Positions 17,111-26,110 of a DNA stretch of 64,000 bases are shown here, one piece after another. Source of the stretch: Pedobacter sp. MC2016-24 (GTDB taxonomy: Bacteria; Bacteroidota; Bacteroidia; Sphingobacteriales; Sphingobacteriaceae). The stretch spans positions 38,120 to 102,119 of the forward strand of contig NZ_JADFBX010000019.1 in the NCBI RefSeq assembly GCF_015223055.1, given 5' to 3'. The notes under the pieces are model-generated. The model had not been told where the DNA came from. It ran no database searches and saw only the letters and a program-made list of their open reading frames with translations. The position numbers and the translations under genes are program-made. Every line of letters begins with the position of its first letter. The first letter of the stretch is position 1.

Positions 17111-18904
17111 ATGTTTAACAAAACAGAATTAAATGAAAAGCTCACTGCCGAATTGCGTGAGATAGCAAAAACTCAGGGCATCCTCAATGCTGATGAATTG
17201 CGTAAAGCCGAACTCGTTGAAATTATTGCACAGATAACAGAACAACAATCAGCTTTAGAAACGGCTCCTGCCGAAGCCCCGGTAAAAGCAGCAAAAGCCA
17301 AAGTAACCAAAGAGCGCGCTCCCGGCAAAACAGCCAAAGCTGCAGCTGTAGTAAAAGCAGAAGAAGCACCTGAGGCAATTGCAGAAACACCTGCTCCTGT
17401 TTCTACTCCCCCTCCGGAAGCAGAAATCACACCAGAAGCGCCTGCCGAAAAAACAACGCGTAAAAGAATCAGAATAGCGCCTAAGGACGAAAAAGAAGAA
17501 AAAAGTACCCATAAACCTTTCAACAGGGCTTCTTTATTTGACCCTGCACCCGCTGATGCCCGCAAATACGAAAGTCAGGCTCCTTCAGCTCCGCAGGAAA
17601 ACAGATCCGGAGAAGTTGTTGTTGAAAACCCAGCTCAGCCTGCAGTGGACAATAAAACACCAGGACAAGGCAATAACAACGACCCGAAAAAGAACAAACC
17701 CGTTAGAGATGACAACAGGCCTAAAAACCAAAATCAAAACAACAACGGACAACATAAAGCAAACGAAAACAGCTATTCAAACCTGGATTTCGATAACACC
17801 ATTACCAATGAAGGCGTATTGGAAATTATGCCGGATGGATATGGTTTCTTAAGATCAGCAGATTACAACTATCTTTCTTCACCGGATGATATTTATGTAT
17901 CTCAATCGCAAATCAAATTGTTCGGTTTAAAAACAGGAGATACCGTAAAAGGTAGCATCCGTCCGCCAAAAGAAGGTGAAAAATATTTCCCTTTGGTACG
18001 TGTTGAAACCATCAATGGCCGCTTACCGGCAGATGTGAGGGACCGTGTTCCTTTTGACTACCTGACCCCATTGTTCCCAACAGAAAGGTTAAACCTGTTC
18101 ACAGAAACCAATAACTACTCTACCCGGATCATTGACTTATTTACGCCTATAGGTAAAGGTCAGCGCGGTTTAATCGTGGCACAACCAAAAACAGGTAAAA
18201 CCAATTTACTGAAAGAGGTGGCCAATGCAATTGCCAAAAACCACCCTGAAGTTTACCTGATCATTTTATTGATTGATGAACGTCCGGAAGAGGTTACAGA
18301 TATGGCCAGAAGTGTTCGTGCTGAAGTTATTGCTTCAACTTTTGATGAACCAGCCGAACGTCACGTTAAAATTGCCAATATCGTTTTAGAAAAAGCAAAA
18401 CGTTTGGTAGAATGCGGACATGATGTGGTGATCCTATTAGACTCCATCACCCGTTTAGCCAGAGCTTACAATACAACGGCGCCTGCCTCAGGTAAAATAT
18501 TATCTGGTGGTGTGGATGCCAATGCACTACACAAACCAAAACGCTTCTTTGGTGCGGCACGTAACATTGAAAGAGGTGGCTCATTAACCATCCTGGCTAC
18601 CGCATTGACAGATACAGGTTCGAAAATGGATGAGGTGATCTTTGAAGAATTTAAAGGTACCGGTAACATGGAACTGCAGTTGGATCGTAAATTATCTAAC
18701 AAACGTATTTTCCCTGCGATCGACATTACGGCTTCAAGCACCAGAAGAGACGATCTGTTACATGACAGAGATACCTTACAACGTGTTTGGATCCTTCGCA
18801 ACCACCTGGCAGACATGAATGCCCAGGAAGCCATGGAATTTGTACAAGCACAAATCAAAGGAACAAAATCAAATGAAGAGTTTTTAATCTCAATGAATAG
18901 TTAA
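17111..18904 (+). CDS. rho: transcription termination factor Rho with long disordered insertion
   Basis: 597 residues, against ~420 in E. coli. The N-terminal Rho_N helical segment (about 1-45, LREIAKTQGI) is followed by ~170 residues of low complexity: first Ala/Pro/Glu/Lys-rich, then Asn/Gln/Lys-rich. The cold-shock RNA-binding domain starts near 225 (GVLEIMPDGYGFLRSADYN) and the hexameric ATPase near 340, with Walker A PKTGKTN and Walker B VVILLDSITRLARAYN. The insertion is typical of Bacteroidota Rho; in Bacteroides such a region has been linked to condensate formation. It is followed 2 bp later by pssA. Confidence 0.95.
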   Translation: MFNKTELNEKLTAELREIAKTQGILNADELRKAELVEIIAQITEQQSALETAPAEAPVKAAKAKVTKERAPGKTAKAAAVVKAEEAPEAIAETPAPVSTPPPEAEITPEAPAEKTTRKRIRIAPKDEKEEKSTHKPFNRASLFDPAPADARKYESQAPSAPQENRSGEVVVENPAQPAVDNKTPGQGNNNDPKKNKPVRDDNRPKNQNQNNNGQHKANENSYSNLDFDNTITNEGVLEIMPDGYGFLRSADYNYLSSPDDIYVSQSQIKLFGLKTGDTVKGSIRPPKEGEKYFPLVRVETINGRLPADVRDRVPFDYLTPLFPTERLNLFTETNNYSTRIIDLFTPIGKGQRGLIVAQPKTGKTNLLKEVANAIAKNHPEVYLIILLIDERPEEVTDMARSVRAEVIASTFDEPAERHVKIANIVLEKAKRLVECGHDVVILLDSITRLARAYNTTAPASGKILSGGVDANALHKPKRFFGAARNIERGGSLTILATALTDTGSKMDEVIFEEFKGTGNMELQLDRKLSNKRIFPAIDITASSTRRDDLLHDRDTLQRVWILRNHLADMNAQEAMEFVQAQIKGTKSNEEFLISMNS

Positions 18905-18906
18905 TT

Positions 18907-19593
18907 GTGATTAAAAAACACATTCCAAATGCCATTACCTGTGCTAACCTGTTTTCAGGTTGCATAGGTATTGTCTATGCTTTTAAAGGAAATCTGGAAA
19001 TAGCAGCCTATTTTGTATTGCTATCCGGAATCTTTGATTTCTTTGATGGATTTGCAGCCAGATTGCTGCACGTAAAGTCCAACATCGGAAAAGAACTGGA
19101 TTCTTTAGCAGATATGGTCAGCTTTGGATTTTTACCCGGCGTAGTGATGTTCCAGTTGTTAACGCAAAGCGATGCCAACTCCGGGTATTTGCCTTACCTG
19201 GCTTTCATCATAACCGTTTTCTCAGCATTGAGACTAGCCAAGTTTAACATTGATACCAGACAAACAGAAGATTTTATTGGTTTAAATACACCAATGAATA
19301 CGCTCTTTGTTGTTTCCCTACCTTTTATCCAGAAAGATTACCCTGCAATAATCCATTCTTCCGGCTTGCTAATCGCACTGACTTTAGTGTTGAGCGGTTT
19401 ATTGGTCAGCGAAATCAGGATATTCTCTTTAAAATTCAGTTCAACCAGCTGGCAGGCCAATAAAATCAAATATATCTTTTTGATCTTATCCGCATTGCTG
19501 ATTCCCATACTGAAATTTACAGCAGTGCCCATCATTTTGGTACTGTATATCGGTCTTTCTTTAATTCACTTTAAAAACAAACCAGCAAATTAA
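18907..19593 (+). CDS. pssA: CDP-diacylglycerol-serine O-phosphatidyltransferase
   Basis: 228 residues with about six to eight membrane helices. The CDP-alcohol phosphotransferase motif is complete: FDFFDGFAARLLHVKSNIGK followed by ELDSLADMVSFG (D-x2-D-G-x2-A-R-x8-G-x3-D-x3-D) at about residues 45-75. The enzyme makes phosphatidylserine, the precursor of phosphatidylethanolamine, at the inner membrane. It starts at GTG 18907, 2 bp after the rho stop, so it is probably translated from the rho transcript. It is convergent with the Hpt gene (3 bp between stops). Confidence 0.9.
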   Translation: MIKKHIPNAITCANLFSGCIGIVYAFKGNLEIAAYFVLLSGIFDFFDGFAARLLHVKSNIGKELDSLADMVSFGFLPGVVMFQLLTQSDANSGYLPYLAFIITVFSALRLAKFNIDTRQTEDFIGLNTPMNTLFVVSLPFIQKDYPAIIHSSGLLIALTLVLSGLLVSEIRIFSLKFSSTSWQANKIKYIFLILSALLIPILKFTAVPIILVLYIGLSLIHFKNKPAN

Positions 19594-19596
19594 GCG

Positions 19597-19974
19597 CTAA
19601 AGTCTTTTTGCTTCTCCGGCTCTGGCCTCTTCAAGTTTAACATATAGAACCTCGACAAACGCTTGCAGCGTTTCAAATTCCTGTGGCAATTGGTCCAGAT
19701 CCTTCCCTTCACGGGCATTGTGTTCCATCATCTGCATGTGCTCTTTAGCATCCTCGCGACCGATATAGGCAAAAGTAGGTTTTATTTTATGGGCATGATC
19801 AGCAACCCCTGTCCAGTTTTTCTCCGCAACAGCTTTAGCCAGATCGGCGATGTACAATGGCGTCTGGATTTTAAACATATCAATCATCTCAATGATAAAT
19901 TCCGGACTGTCGCCAGACATATCTTTTAAATAAGAAAGATCTAAAGGTTCACTATTTTTATTGAAATTTATCAT
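19597..19974 (-). CDS. stand-alone Hpt (histidine phosphotransfer) protein
   Basis: About 125 residues of a single Hpt four-helix bundle. The phospho-acceptor His lies in ADHAHKIKPTFAYIG near residue 60. Hpt proteins relay phosphate between hybrid kinases and response regulators. No kinase or receiver gene is adjacent, so the partner is encoded elsewhere. ATG 19974 is preferred to a TTG three codons upstream. It lies 19 bp downstream of folK on the same strand. Confidence 0.85.
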   Translation of the reverse strand: MINFNKNSEPLDLSYLKDMSGDSPEFIIEMIDMFKIQTPLYIADLAKAVAEKNWTGVADHAHKIKPTFAYIGREDAKEHMQMMEHNAREGKDLDQLPQEFETLQAFVEVLYVKLEEARAGEAKRL

Positions 19975-19993
19975 GGTAGACAAAACTATGAAA

Positions 19994-20488
19994 TTAAATT
20001 TTTGATACCGCTAAATTATCGTCTAAACTTTCCAATAATTCCTGTATCGTTTGCTGTAACAAAGGATGTTTATAATGCGGGATAAGCTCGGCCAGGGGCT
20101 CCAGTACAAATTTCCGGTGCTGCATCTGCGGATGTGGAATTTGAAGCACCGGCCCCTCATCCACAATTAAATCGTCAAAAAGAATCAGGTCAATATCAAT
20201 CAAACGACTTCCCCACTTCTCCAGCCTCACCCGGCCCAGATCCTGTTCAATACGGAGTACCTTTTCTAAAACTTCCATCGGGTTAAAAGCGGTAACCACA
20301 CCGATCGCAACATTTAAAAATCCCGGTTGATCTTCTCTACCCCAGGCCGCGGTTTCGTAAAATGAAGATTGTTGAAAAACGGCACCAACCTGTGCGCCAA
20401 TCTCTAAAATGGCCTCATCGATCAGTTTTCTACGGTCCCCTAAATTACTTCCCAGTAACAAATAAACTTTTTTATTATCCAATTGCAT
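19994..20488 (-). CDS. folK: 2-amino-4-hydroxy-6-hydroxymethyldihydropteridine diphosphokinase
   Basis: About 164 residues. HPPK hallmarks: LLLGSNLGDRRKLIDEA near 10-25, GREDQPGFLNVAIGV near 50, and RLEKWGSRLIDIDLILFDD near 95, which holds the two metal-binding aspartates. IPHPQMQHRKFVLEPLAEL follows near 120. It pyrophosphorylates the pterin before dihydropteroate synthase in folate synthesis. ATG 20488 is chosen over a TTG two codons upstream. It is divergent from sppA across 58 bp, which must hold both promoters. Confidence 0.92.
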   Translation of the reverse strand: MQLDNKKVYLLLGSNLGDRRKLIDEAILEIGAQVGAVFQQSSFYETAAWGREDQPGFLNVAIGVVTAFNPMEVLEKVLRIEQDLGRVRLEKWGSRLIDIDLILFDDLIVDEGPVLQIPHPQMQHRKFVLEPLAELIPHYKHPLLQQTIQELLESLDDNLAVSKI

Positions 20489-20546
20489 ATACAAGGCCCA
20501 AGGCTTCTTTTTTATTATATTTACAAATTAAATATTTACCTGCCAC

Positions 20547-22319
20547 ATGAAAGAATTTTTTAAGTATGTTTTAGCAACTGTCGTTGGTGTAGTTGTTTCA
20601 TTAGTCCTCTGCATCGTCTTTTTTGTGGTGATCATTGCGGGCATCATAAAATCATCAATAAGTGAAGACAAAGTCAGTGTGAGGAGCAATTCTGTCCTGT
20701 TTCTAAACCTGGACCAGTCCATCACAGAGCGTACTGCCGATGACCCTTTTTCCAAATTACCAATTGTCGGCTCCAACGGAGAAAAATCAATCGGTTTCTA
20801 TGATATCGTTAAAGCCCTCAAAGAAGCCAAAACCGATGACAACATCAAATGTATCTATCTGGACGTAACCTCACCGGCTACAGGCGCAGCCACTTTACGT
20901 GAAATCAGAAATGCTTTACTGGATTTTAAAACCAGTAAAAAGAAAATCATTGCCTACAGCGAAGTGTACACACAAGCCGCTTATTACCTGGCTTCGGTGG
21001 CAGATAAAGTATACCTGAACCCGGAAGGTGCCATGGATTTCAAAGGCCTCAGTTCGCAGACCATGTTTTTTAAAGGCGCACTGGATAAATTGGGCATTGA
21101 AGCGCAGATCATTCGCGTAGGCAGCTATAAAAGTGCGGTAGAACCTTTCTTTGCCGATAAAATGAGCGACAAAAACAGGGAACAGGTTACAGCCTACCTG
21201 GGCGGTTTATACCATACCATGCTCGAAGGCATTTCAAAAAGCCGTAACATCAGCGTAGAGGCCCTTCATGAAATTGCAGACGATTATAAAATACAGCAAC
21301 CAAACGATGCACTGGCCTATAAAATGGTTGATGGTTTGAAATACAAAGACGAAGTGCTTGATGAACTGAAAGCTTTAAGCGGAAAAGATAAAAAAGGAAA
21401 AATCACTTCCATTACCATTAACGACTATGCCAGAACAATTATTCCTGACGAAAATCAGAATGATGCCAGCAAAGTAGCCGTAATTTATGCCAATGGTGAA
21501 ATTACAGGTGGCGAAGGCTCGGATAAACAAATTGGTTCTGAACGCATTTCAAGAGCAATCAGAAAAGCACGCCAAGATTCATCCATCAAGGCCATCGTTT
21601 TAAGAATCAACTCACCAGGAGGTAGTGCCTTGGCTTCTGATGTGATCTGGAGAGAAGTAGTCCTCACTAAAAAAATAAAACCTGTCATTGCTTCTTTTGG
21701 TGATGTAGCCGCTTCCGGTGGTTATTATATCGGTTGTGCTGCCGACTCGATATTTGTGCAGCCCAACACCATCACAGGTTCTATTGGTGTATTTGGTGTG
21801 ATTCCAAACTTCCAGAAATTGTACAACGATAAACTTGGAATTACCTTTGACGGGGTAAAAACCGGTAAATATGCAGATATCATGAGCACCAACCGCCCTT
21901 TAACAGCTGGCGAAAGGTTAATCATACAAAACGATGTAAACCGGGTATACGACAGTTTCATCAGCCGCGTGGCCAATGGCCGTAACAAAACCAAAGCACA
22001 GGTAGACAGCATTGGTGGCGGCCGGGTTTGGATTGGTACCGATGCCATAAAAATTGGCCTTGCCGACAGAACTGGTAGCTTTGATGATGCCATTCTTGCA
22101 GCCGCTAAAAAAGCGAAAATAAAAAACTACAGTGTGGTCCAATACCCGGAAATGATTGATCCCCTAAAATCATTGATGGAAAACACCACCGACAAAATCC
22201 GTACCTATTACACCAAACAAGAACTGGGTGCAACTTATCCGGTATATCAGAATATAAAATCAGCCGCTTCAAAATCTGGCATACAGGCCAGAATGCCTTA
22301 CGAAATCACCGTACTATAA
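20547..22319 (+). CDS. sppA: signal peptide peptidase SppA, 67K type
   Basis: 590 residues. One N-terminal membrane anchor (about 5-32) is followed by two tandem ClpP-like SppA domains. The N-terminal one carries the catalytic Lys in RVGSYKSAVEPFF near 195, and the C-terminal one the nucleophile Ser in FGDVAASGGYYIGC near 390, the split catalytic dyad of long SppA. It degrades cleaved signal peptides at the inner membrane. polX starts 1 bp after its stop, so the two share a transcript. Confidence 0.92.
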   Translation: MKEFFKYVLATVVGVVVSLVLCIVFFVVIIAGIIKSSISEDKVSVRSNSVLFLNLDQSITERTADDPFSKLPIVGSNGEKSIGFYDIVKALKEAKTDDNIKCIYLDVTSPATGAATLREIRNALLDFKTSKKKIIAYSEVYTQAAYYLASVADKVYLNPEGAMDFKGLSSQTMFFKGALDKLGIEAQIIRVGSYKSAVEPFFADKMSDKNREQVTAYLGGLYHTMLEGISKSRNISVEALHEIADDYKIQQPNDALAYKMVDGLKYKDEVLDELKALSGKDKKGKITSITINDYARTIIPDENQNDASKVAVIYANGEITGGEGSDKQIGSERISRAIRKARQDSSIKAIVLRINSPGGSALASDVIWREVVLTKKIKPVIASFGDVAASGGYYIGCAADSIFVQPNTITGSIGVFGVIPNFQKLYNDKLGITFDGVKTGKYADIMSTNRPLTAGERLIIQNDVNRVYDSFISRVANGRNKTKAQVDSIGGGRVWIGTDAIKIGLADRTGSFDDAILAAAKKAKIKNYSVVQYPEMIDPLKSLMENTTDKIRTYYTKQELGATYPVYQNIKSAASKSGIQARMPYEITVL

Positions 22320-22320
22320 C

Positions 22321-24006
22321 ATGGAAAATAAAACTATAGCAAGAACGCTACGCTTGCTCTCTCAATTGATGGAACTCCACAATGAGAATCCTTTTAAAAT
22401 TAAATCAGTAGCCAATGCCGCTTTTAAAGTTGACAAATTACCTCATGCCATACAAGGTAAATCACTGGAAGAAATTGCCCAGATTGACGGTCTAGGCAAA
22501 AGTATCTCCGGCAAAGTATGGGAATTGTTGCAAACCGGTACCATGGCCGAATTGCAACAGATTTTGACAGCAACACCAGAAGGCATTGTGGAAATGCTGG
22601 GCATCAAGGGCATCGGACCAAAAAAAATTGTCGTAATCTGGAAAGATCTCGGCATTGAAAGTATCGGTGAACTGTATTATGCCTGTAACGAGAACAGACT
22701 CATCGAAGCCAAAGGTTTCGGTTTGAAAACCCAGGATGAAATCAGAAAAATCATTGAGTTCAAAATGGCGGCCCAGGGCAAGTTTTTATATGCCCATGCC
22801 GAAGCACAGGTCAATCAATTGCATGCAGATGTAGCAGTCTGGTTAAACGGCTTTAGCGGCGCACCTTTACTCGGGATTGCCGGAGAATACCGCAGGTGCC
22901 TGGAAATCATCGAAAGCGTGGACCTGATCATTGGCGCAGAATTTCCCCGGGAAATTATAGACAACCTGTCCGCTTTTAAACAACTGGAATTCCAGGCCGT
23001 TAACGACAATACTTTTTCGGCCCTCATGCCTTCAGGTTTGAAGATTAACCTCAGCATCACCGAAAAAAATAATTTTTACCTCGAATGGTTCAAACTGACA
23101 GGCAACCAAACCCATGTAGATGCAGTTCTGGCACTGGCAGGAAATGGCCCTTTCAGCAGCGAACAGGAAATCTATCAACAAGCCGGACTTGCCTTTGTTG
23201 AACCGGAACTTAGAGAAGGTCTCGATGAAATTGAATTGGCCAAAGCCAATACATTGCCAAAACTGATTACCTATGCAGACCTGAAAGGTACATTGCACAA
23301 CCACTCCACCTGGAGCGATGGCGTGCATACCCTGGAAGAAATGGCGCTATTTTGTAAAAATGAATTGCAACTGGAATACCTCGGAATGTGCGACCATTCC
23401 AGATCTGCATTTTATGCCAACGGACTAAATGAGCAGCGCGTATATGCACAACATCAGGAAATAGATGCTTTAAACGCCAAACTCGCACCATTCCGGATTT
23501 TTAAAGGAATAGAAAGTGACATCCTCTATGATGGATCCCTGGATTATAGCAATGATATCCTGAAAACATTTGATTTTGTAGTGGCATCTGTACACAGCAT
23601 TTTGCGTATGGACGAAGACAAAGCGACATCCAGATTAGTCACCGCCATAGAAAATCCATACACCACCATTTTAGGTCACCCAACCGGACGTCTGCTCTTA
23701 AGCAGAAAAGGCTATCCGATTGATTATAAAAAGGTAATTGATGCCTGTGCAGCAAACGGTGTAGTCATTGAAATCAATGCCAACCCATTACGCTTAGACC
23801 TGGACTGGCGCTGGCATCGTTATGCGCTGGAAAAAGGTGTCGTCCTTTCCATCAATCCGGATGCCCATCGAAAAGAAGGTTTTCATGACATGCATTACGG
23901 ATTATTGGTAGGCAGAAAAGGTGGCTTACAGGCTTCAGCTTGTCTGAATGCTTACCCGCTTGATCAGATCACCGCGCTTTTTGAAAGCAGAAAAAACAAC
24001 ATCTAA
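22321..24006 (+). CDS. polX: PolX-type protein: HhH/polymerase-X region with degenerate active site plus intact PHP nuclease domain
   Basis: 561 residues with the bacterial PolX layout. The N-terminal 8-kDa-like and helix-hairpin-helix part (IDGLGKSIS, IKGIGPKKI, AKGFGLKTQDEI) reaches residue ~150, the polymerase palm ~150-310 and the PHP domain ~320-560. In the palm the first catalytic Asp is Ser199 (ESVDLI instead of GDIDIL), Asp201 remains, and the third Asp is Asn243 (KINLSI). Synthesis activity is therefore doubtful. The PHP metal residues look complete: LHNHSTWSDG (His326, His328), CDHS, ASVHS, LGHPTG, NPDAH. A repair nuclease role (3'-5' exonuclease or AP endonuclease) is inferred. Confidence 0.88.
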   Translation: MENKTIARTLRLLSQLMELHNENPFKIKSVANAAFKVDKLPHAIQGKSLEEIAQIDGLGKSISGKVWELLQTGTMAELQQILTATPEGIVEMLGIKGIGPKKIVVIWKDLGIESIGELYYACNENRLIEAKGFGLKTQDEIRKIIEFKMAAQGKFLYAHAEAQVNQLHADVAVWLNGFSGAPLLGIAGEYRRCLEIIESVDLIIGAEFPREIIDNLSAFKQLEFQAVNDNTFSALMPSGLKINLSITEKNNFYLEWFKLTGNQTHVDAVLALAGNGPFSSEQEIYQQAGLAFVEPELREGLDEIELAKANTLPKLITYADLKGTLHNHSTWSDGVHTLEEMALFCKNELQLEYLGMCDHSRSAFYANGLNEQRVYAQHQEIDALNAKLAPFRIFKGIESDILYDGSLDYSNDILKTFDFVVASVHSILRMDEDKATSRLVTAIENPYTTILGHPTGRLLLSRKGYPIDYKKVIDACAANGVVIEINANPLRLDLDWRWHRYALEKGVVLSINPDAHRKEGFHDMHYGLLVGRKGGLQASACLNAYPLDQITALFESRKNNI

Positions 24007-24028
24007 CCATTATAAATGGCAATATGCC

Positions 24029-24036
24029 TATATTTG
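24029..24036 (+). promoter_or_regulatory. -7 element for the heptose operon
   Basis: TATATTTG matches TAnnTTTG and lies 17 bp before the ATG of the heptose kinase gene, in the 47-bp gap after polX. No clear -33 element was found. The operon may also be read from sppA-polX. Confidence 0.4.
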
Positions 24037-24053
24037 CCCTTTAATTTTTGATC

Positions 24054-25034
24054 ATGTTAGCAGAAAAACTTTATAATGCACAGCACCGGCACCCGGCACC
24101 TACCATTTTAGTGATAGGCGACCTGATGCTGGACCATTATATTTTTGGAACCGCAACCCGCTTATCGCCAGAGGCTCCGGTTCCGATTGTAAATGCCAAC
24201 AGAGAATCTAAAATTATTGGCGGCGCCGCAAACGTGGCGAGTAACCTGATCGATCTGGGTGCCGAAGTTTACCTGGCCGGCGTCATTGGAAACGATACTT
24301 TTGGCGAAGAAGTTAAACAATTGCTGGAGGAAAAAAAGATCAATACTTCCCTCATCGTAAAAGATGAAGCCAGAAGAACAACCGTAAAAACACGCATCAT
24401 TGCAGGTACACATCAGATTGTACGAATTGACAATGAAGATACCCACGACATCTCACCAACTTTAGAAAAAACTTTCTTTAATTTCCTTGCACCCTACCTT
24501 GAAAAGGTAGACATGGTAGTTTTGTCGGATTACAATAAAGGACTCTTAACCCATAGCCTGTCTTTAAAAATCACAGCGCTGTGCAAAAAACTGGGTAAGA
24601 AGATCATCGTAGACCCCAAAGGTTTGGATTATACCAAATATCAGGGCGCCTACATCATTAAGCCCAACAGAAAAGAGCTGGCAGAAGCTTCTAAAACAGA
24701 GCGCATCCACAATGATGATGCTTTGATTAAAGCAGCAAATGTCATTTTGAAAGTTACCGAGGCACAATACCTCATTGTAACCTTATCTGAAGCCGGCATT
24801 GCCATCATCACTAAAGACAGTTGCCAGGTGATTCCGGTAGTAGCTACCGAAGTTTATGATGTGACCGGTGCCGGCGATACTGTTATTGCTACGCTGGCCT
24901 ATTGCCTTTCCCTCGGATTTGATACCATCGAAGCCGCAACAGTAGCCAATTATGCCGCATCCATTGTCATCAAACACATCGGCAGTGCAACCACTACGGT
25001 AGATGAAATTATAACATCCTTAAAAAACAATTGA
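24054..25034 (+). CDS. hldA: D-glycero-beta-D-manno-heptose-7-phosphate kinase
   Basis: About 326 residues, PfkB/ribokinase fold, matching the kinase half of HldE (RfaE1). GDLMLDHYIFGTATRLSPEA near 25 and IIGGAANVASNL near 55 bind the sugar; IKPNRKELAEA near 200 and VTGAGDTVIATLAYCL near 270 contain the catalytic base and anion hole. It phosphorylates heptose 7-phosphate at C1. ATG 24054 is chosen; a TTG two codons earlier is less likely. It heads the run hldA-gmhA-hldC-GT9-sixA with gaps of 3 to 14 bp. The adenylyltransferase half is a separate gene here, unlike in E. coli. Confidence 0.9.
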   Translation: MLAEKLYNAQHRHPAPTILVIGDLMLDHYIFGTATRLSPEAPVPIVNANRESKIIGGAANVASNLIDLGAEVYLAGVIGNDTFGEEVKQLLEEKKINTSLIVKDEARRTTVKTRIIAGTHQIVRIDNEDTHDISPTLEKTFFNFLAPYLEKVDMVVLSDYNKGLLTHSLSLKITALCKKLGKKIIVDPKGLDYTKYQGAYIIKPNRKELAEASKTERIHNDDALIKAANVILKVTEAQYLIVTLSEAGIAIITKDSCQVIPVVATEVYDVTGAGDTVIATLAYCLSLGFDTIEAATVANYAASIVIKHIGSATTTVDEIITSLKNN

Positions 25035-25040
25035 TACTTC

Positions 25041-25595
25041 ATGGTATTAAACGAATTAAATCTTCATAAACAAACCATTGACCGTGTCATTGCTACCCTG
25101 GTACCGCAAATTGAAAAAGCATGTGAAATGATCACTGCAACCATCAGTTCCGGATCAAAAGTACTGCTGGCAGGAAATGGCGGAAGTGCCGCAGACGCAC
25201 AACACATCGCTGCCGAATTAACAGGCAGGTTTGTAAAAGAACGCAAAGGACTGCCTGGCATCGCCCTTACAGTAGATACATCTGCATTAACTGCAATCAG
25301 CAACGACTACGGTTATGAAAATGTGTTTGCAAGGCAGCTTGAAGCATTTGCAAAACCCCTGGACCTCTTTATTGCCTTATCTACCAGTGGCGGTAGTCCC
25401 AATATCATCAGGGCATTACACAAAGCAAAAGAAATTGGTTGCATCACCGTTGGGCTCTCCGGAAGAACCGGTGGCGAAATGAATGAACTTTGCGACCTGA
25501 ATATTGTTGTTCCTGAAGACAACACCGCAAGAATACAAGAAATGCACATCCTGATCGGGCACATTCTTTGTAAAGCAGTGGATGAACTTTACTAA
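25041..25595 (+). CDS. gmhA: D-sedoheptulose 7-phosphate isomerase
   Basis: 184 residues of SIS fold. AGNGGSAADAQHIAAEL near 47 and STSGGSPNIIRAL near 115 are the phosphosugar-binding motifs, and His residues in AQHIAAE and EMHILIGHILC match the metal site of GmhA. It turns sedoheptulose 7-phosphate into heptose 7-phosphate, the first step of ADP-heptose synthesis. It is 6 bp after hldA and 3 bp before the adenylyltransferase gene. Confidence 0.9.
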   Translation: MVLNELNLHKQTIDRVIATLVPQIEKACEMITATISSGSKVLLAGNGGSAADAQHIAAELTGRFVKERKGLPGIALTVDTSALTAISNDYGYENVFARQLEAFAKPLDLFIALSTSGGSPNIIRALHKAKEIGCITVGLSGRTGGEMNELCDLNIVVPEDNTARIQEMHILIGHILCKAVDELY

Positions 25596-25598
25596 ATC

Positions 25599-26096
25599 AT
25601 GGGCAGAGACACAAAAGCATTATTAGCCAAAAAGATCAGTTCAACAACAGATCTGGAAACTCAACTTGAAACATGGAGAGCGCAACAAAAAAAAATCGTT
25701 TTTACCAACGGCTGTTTTGACCTCATTCATCCCGGGCACATCGCGTATTTAAATGAAGCGGCCAGCCTGGGCGATGTTTTGGTGGTGGGCTTAAACACCG
25801 ACAGCTCCGTTAAAGTATTAAAGGGTGCCCACAGACCGATCAACGATGAATTTAGCCGCAGTCAGCTCATCGCGTCCATGTTCTTTGTCGATGCAGTGGT
25901 ATTTTTTGATGAGCAAACCCCAATCAACCTGATCAATGCCGTAAAACCCGATGTACTCGTTAAAGGTGGCGACTACCAGATCGACACCATTGTGGGCGCA
26001 AAAGAAACCCTGGAACGCGGGGGCGAAGTTAAAGTACTGAGCTTCCTGGAAGGTTATTCTTCCACGGCGATCATAGACAAGATCAAACATTCCTAA
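25599..26096 (+). CDS. hldC: D-glycero-beta-D-manno-heptose 1-phosphate adenylyltransferase
   Basis: 165 residues, cytidylyltransferase-like nucleotidyl transferase (RfaE2, the C-terminal half of HldE). FTNGCFDLIHPGHIAYLNEA near 35 holds the HxGH nucleotide-binding motif, and SFLEGYSSTAIIDKI closes the domain. It makes ADP-heptose from heptose 1-phosphate and ATP. The 1,7-bisphosphate phosphatase (gmhB) and the epimerase (hldD) are not in this window. Confidence 0.9.
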   Translation: MGRDTKALLAKKISSTTDLETQLETWRAQQKKIVFTNGCFDLIHPGHIAYLNEAASLGDVLVVGLNTDSSVKVLKGAHRPINDEFSRSQLIASMFFVDAVVFFDEQTPINLINAVKPDVLVKGGDYQIDTIVGAKETLERGGEVKVLSFLEGYSSTAIIDKIKHS

Positions 26097-26110
26097 AGGA
26101 AATTTAACAT

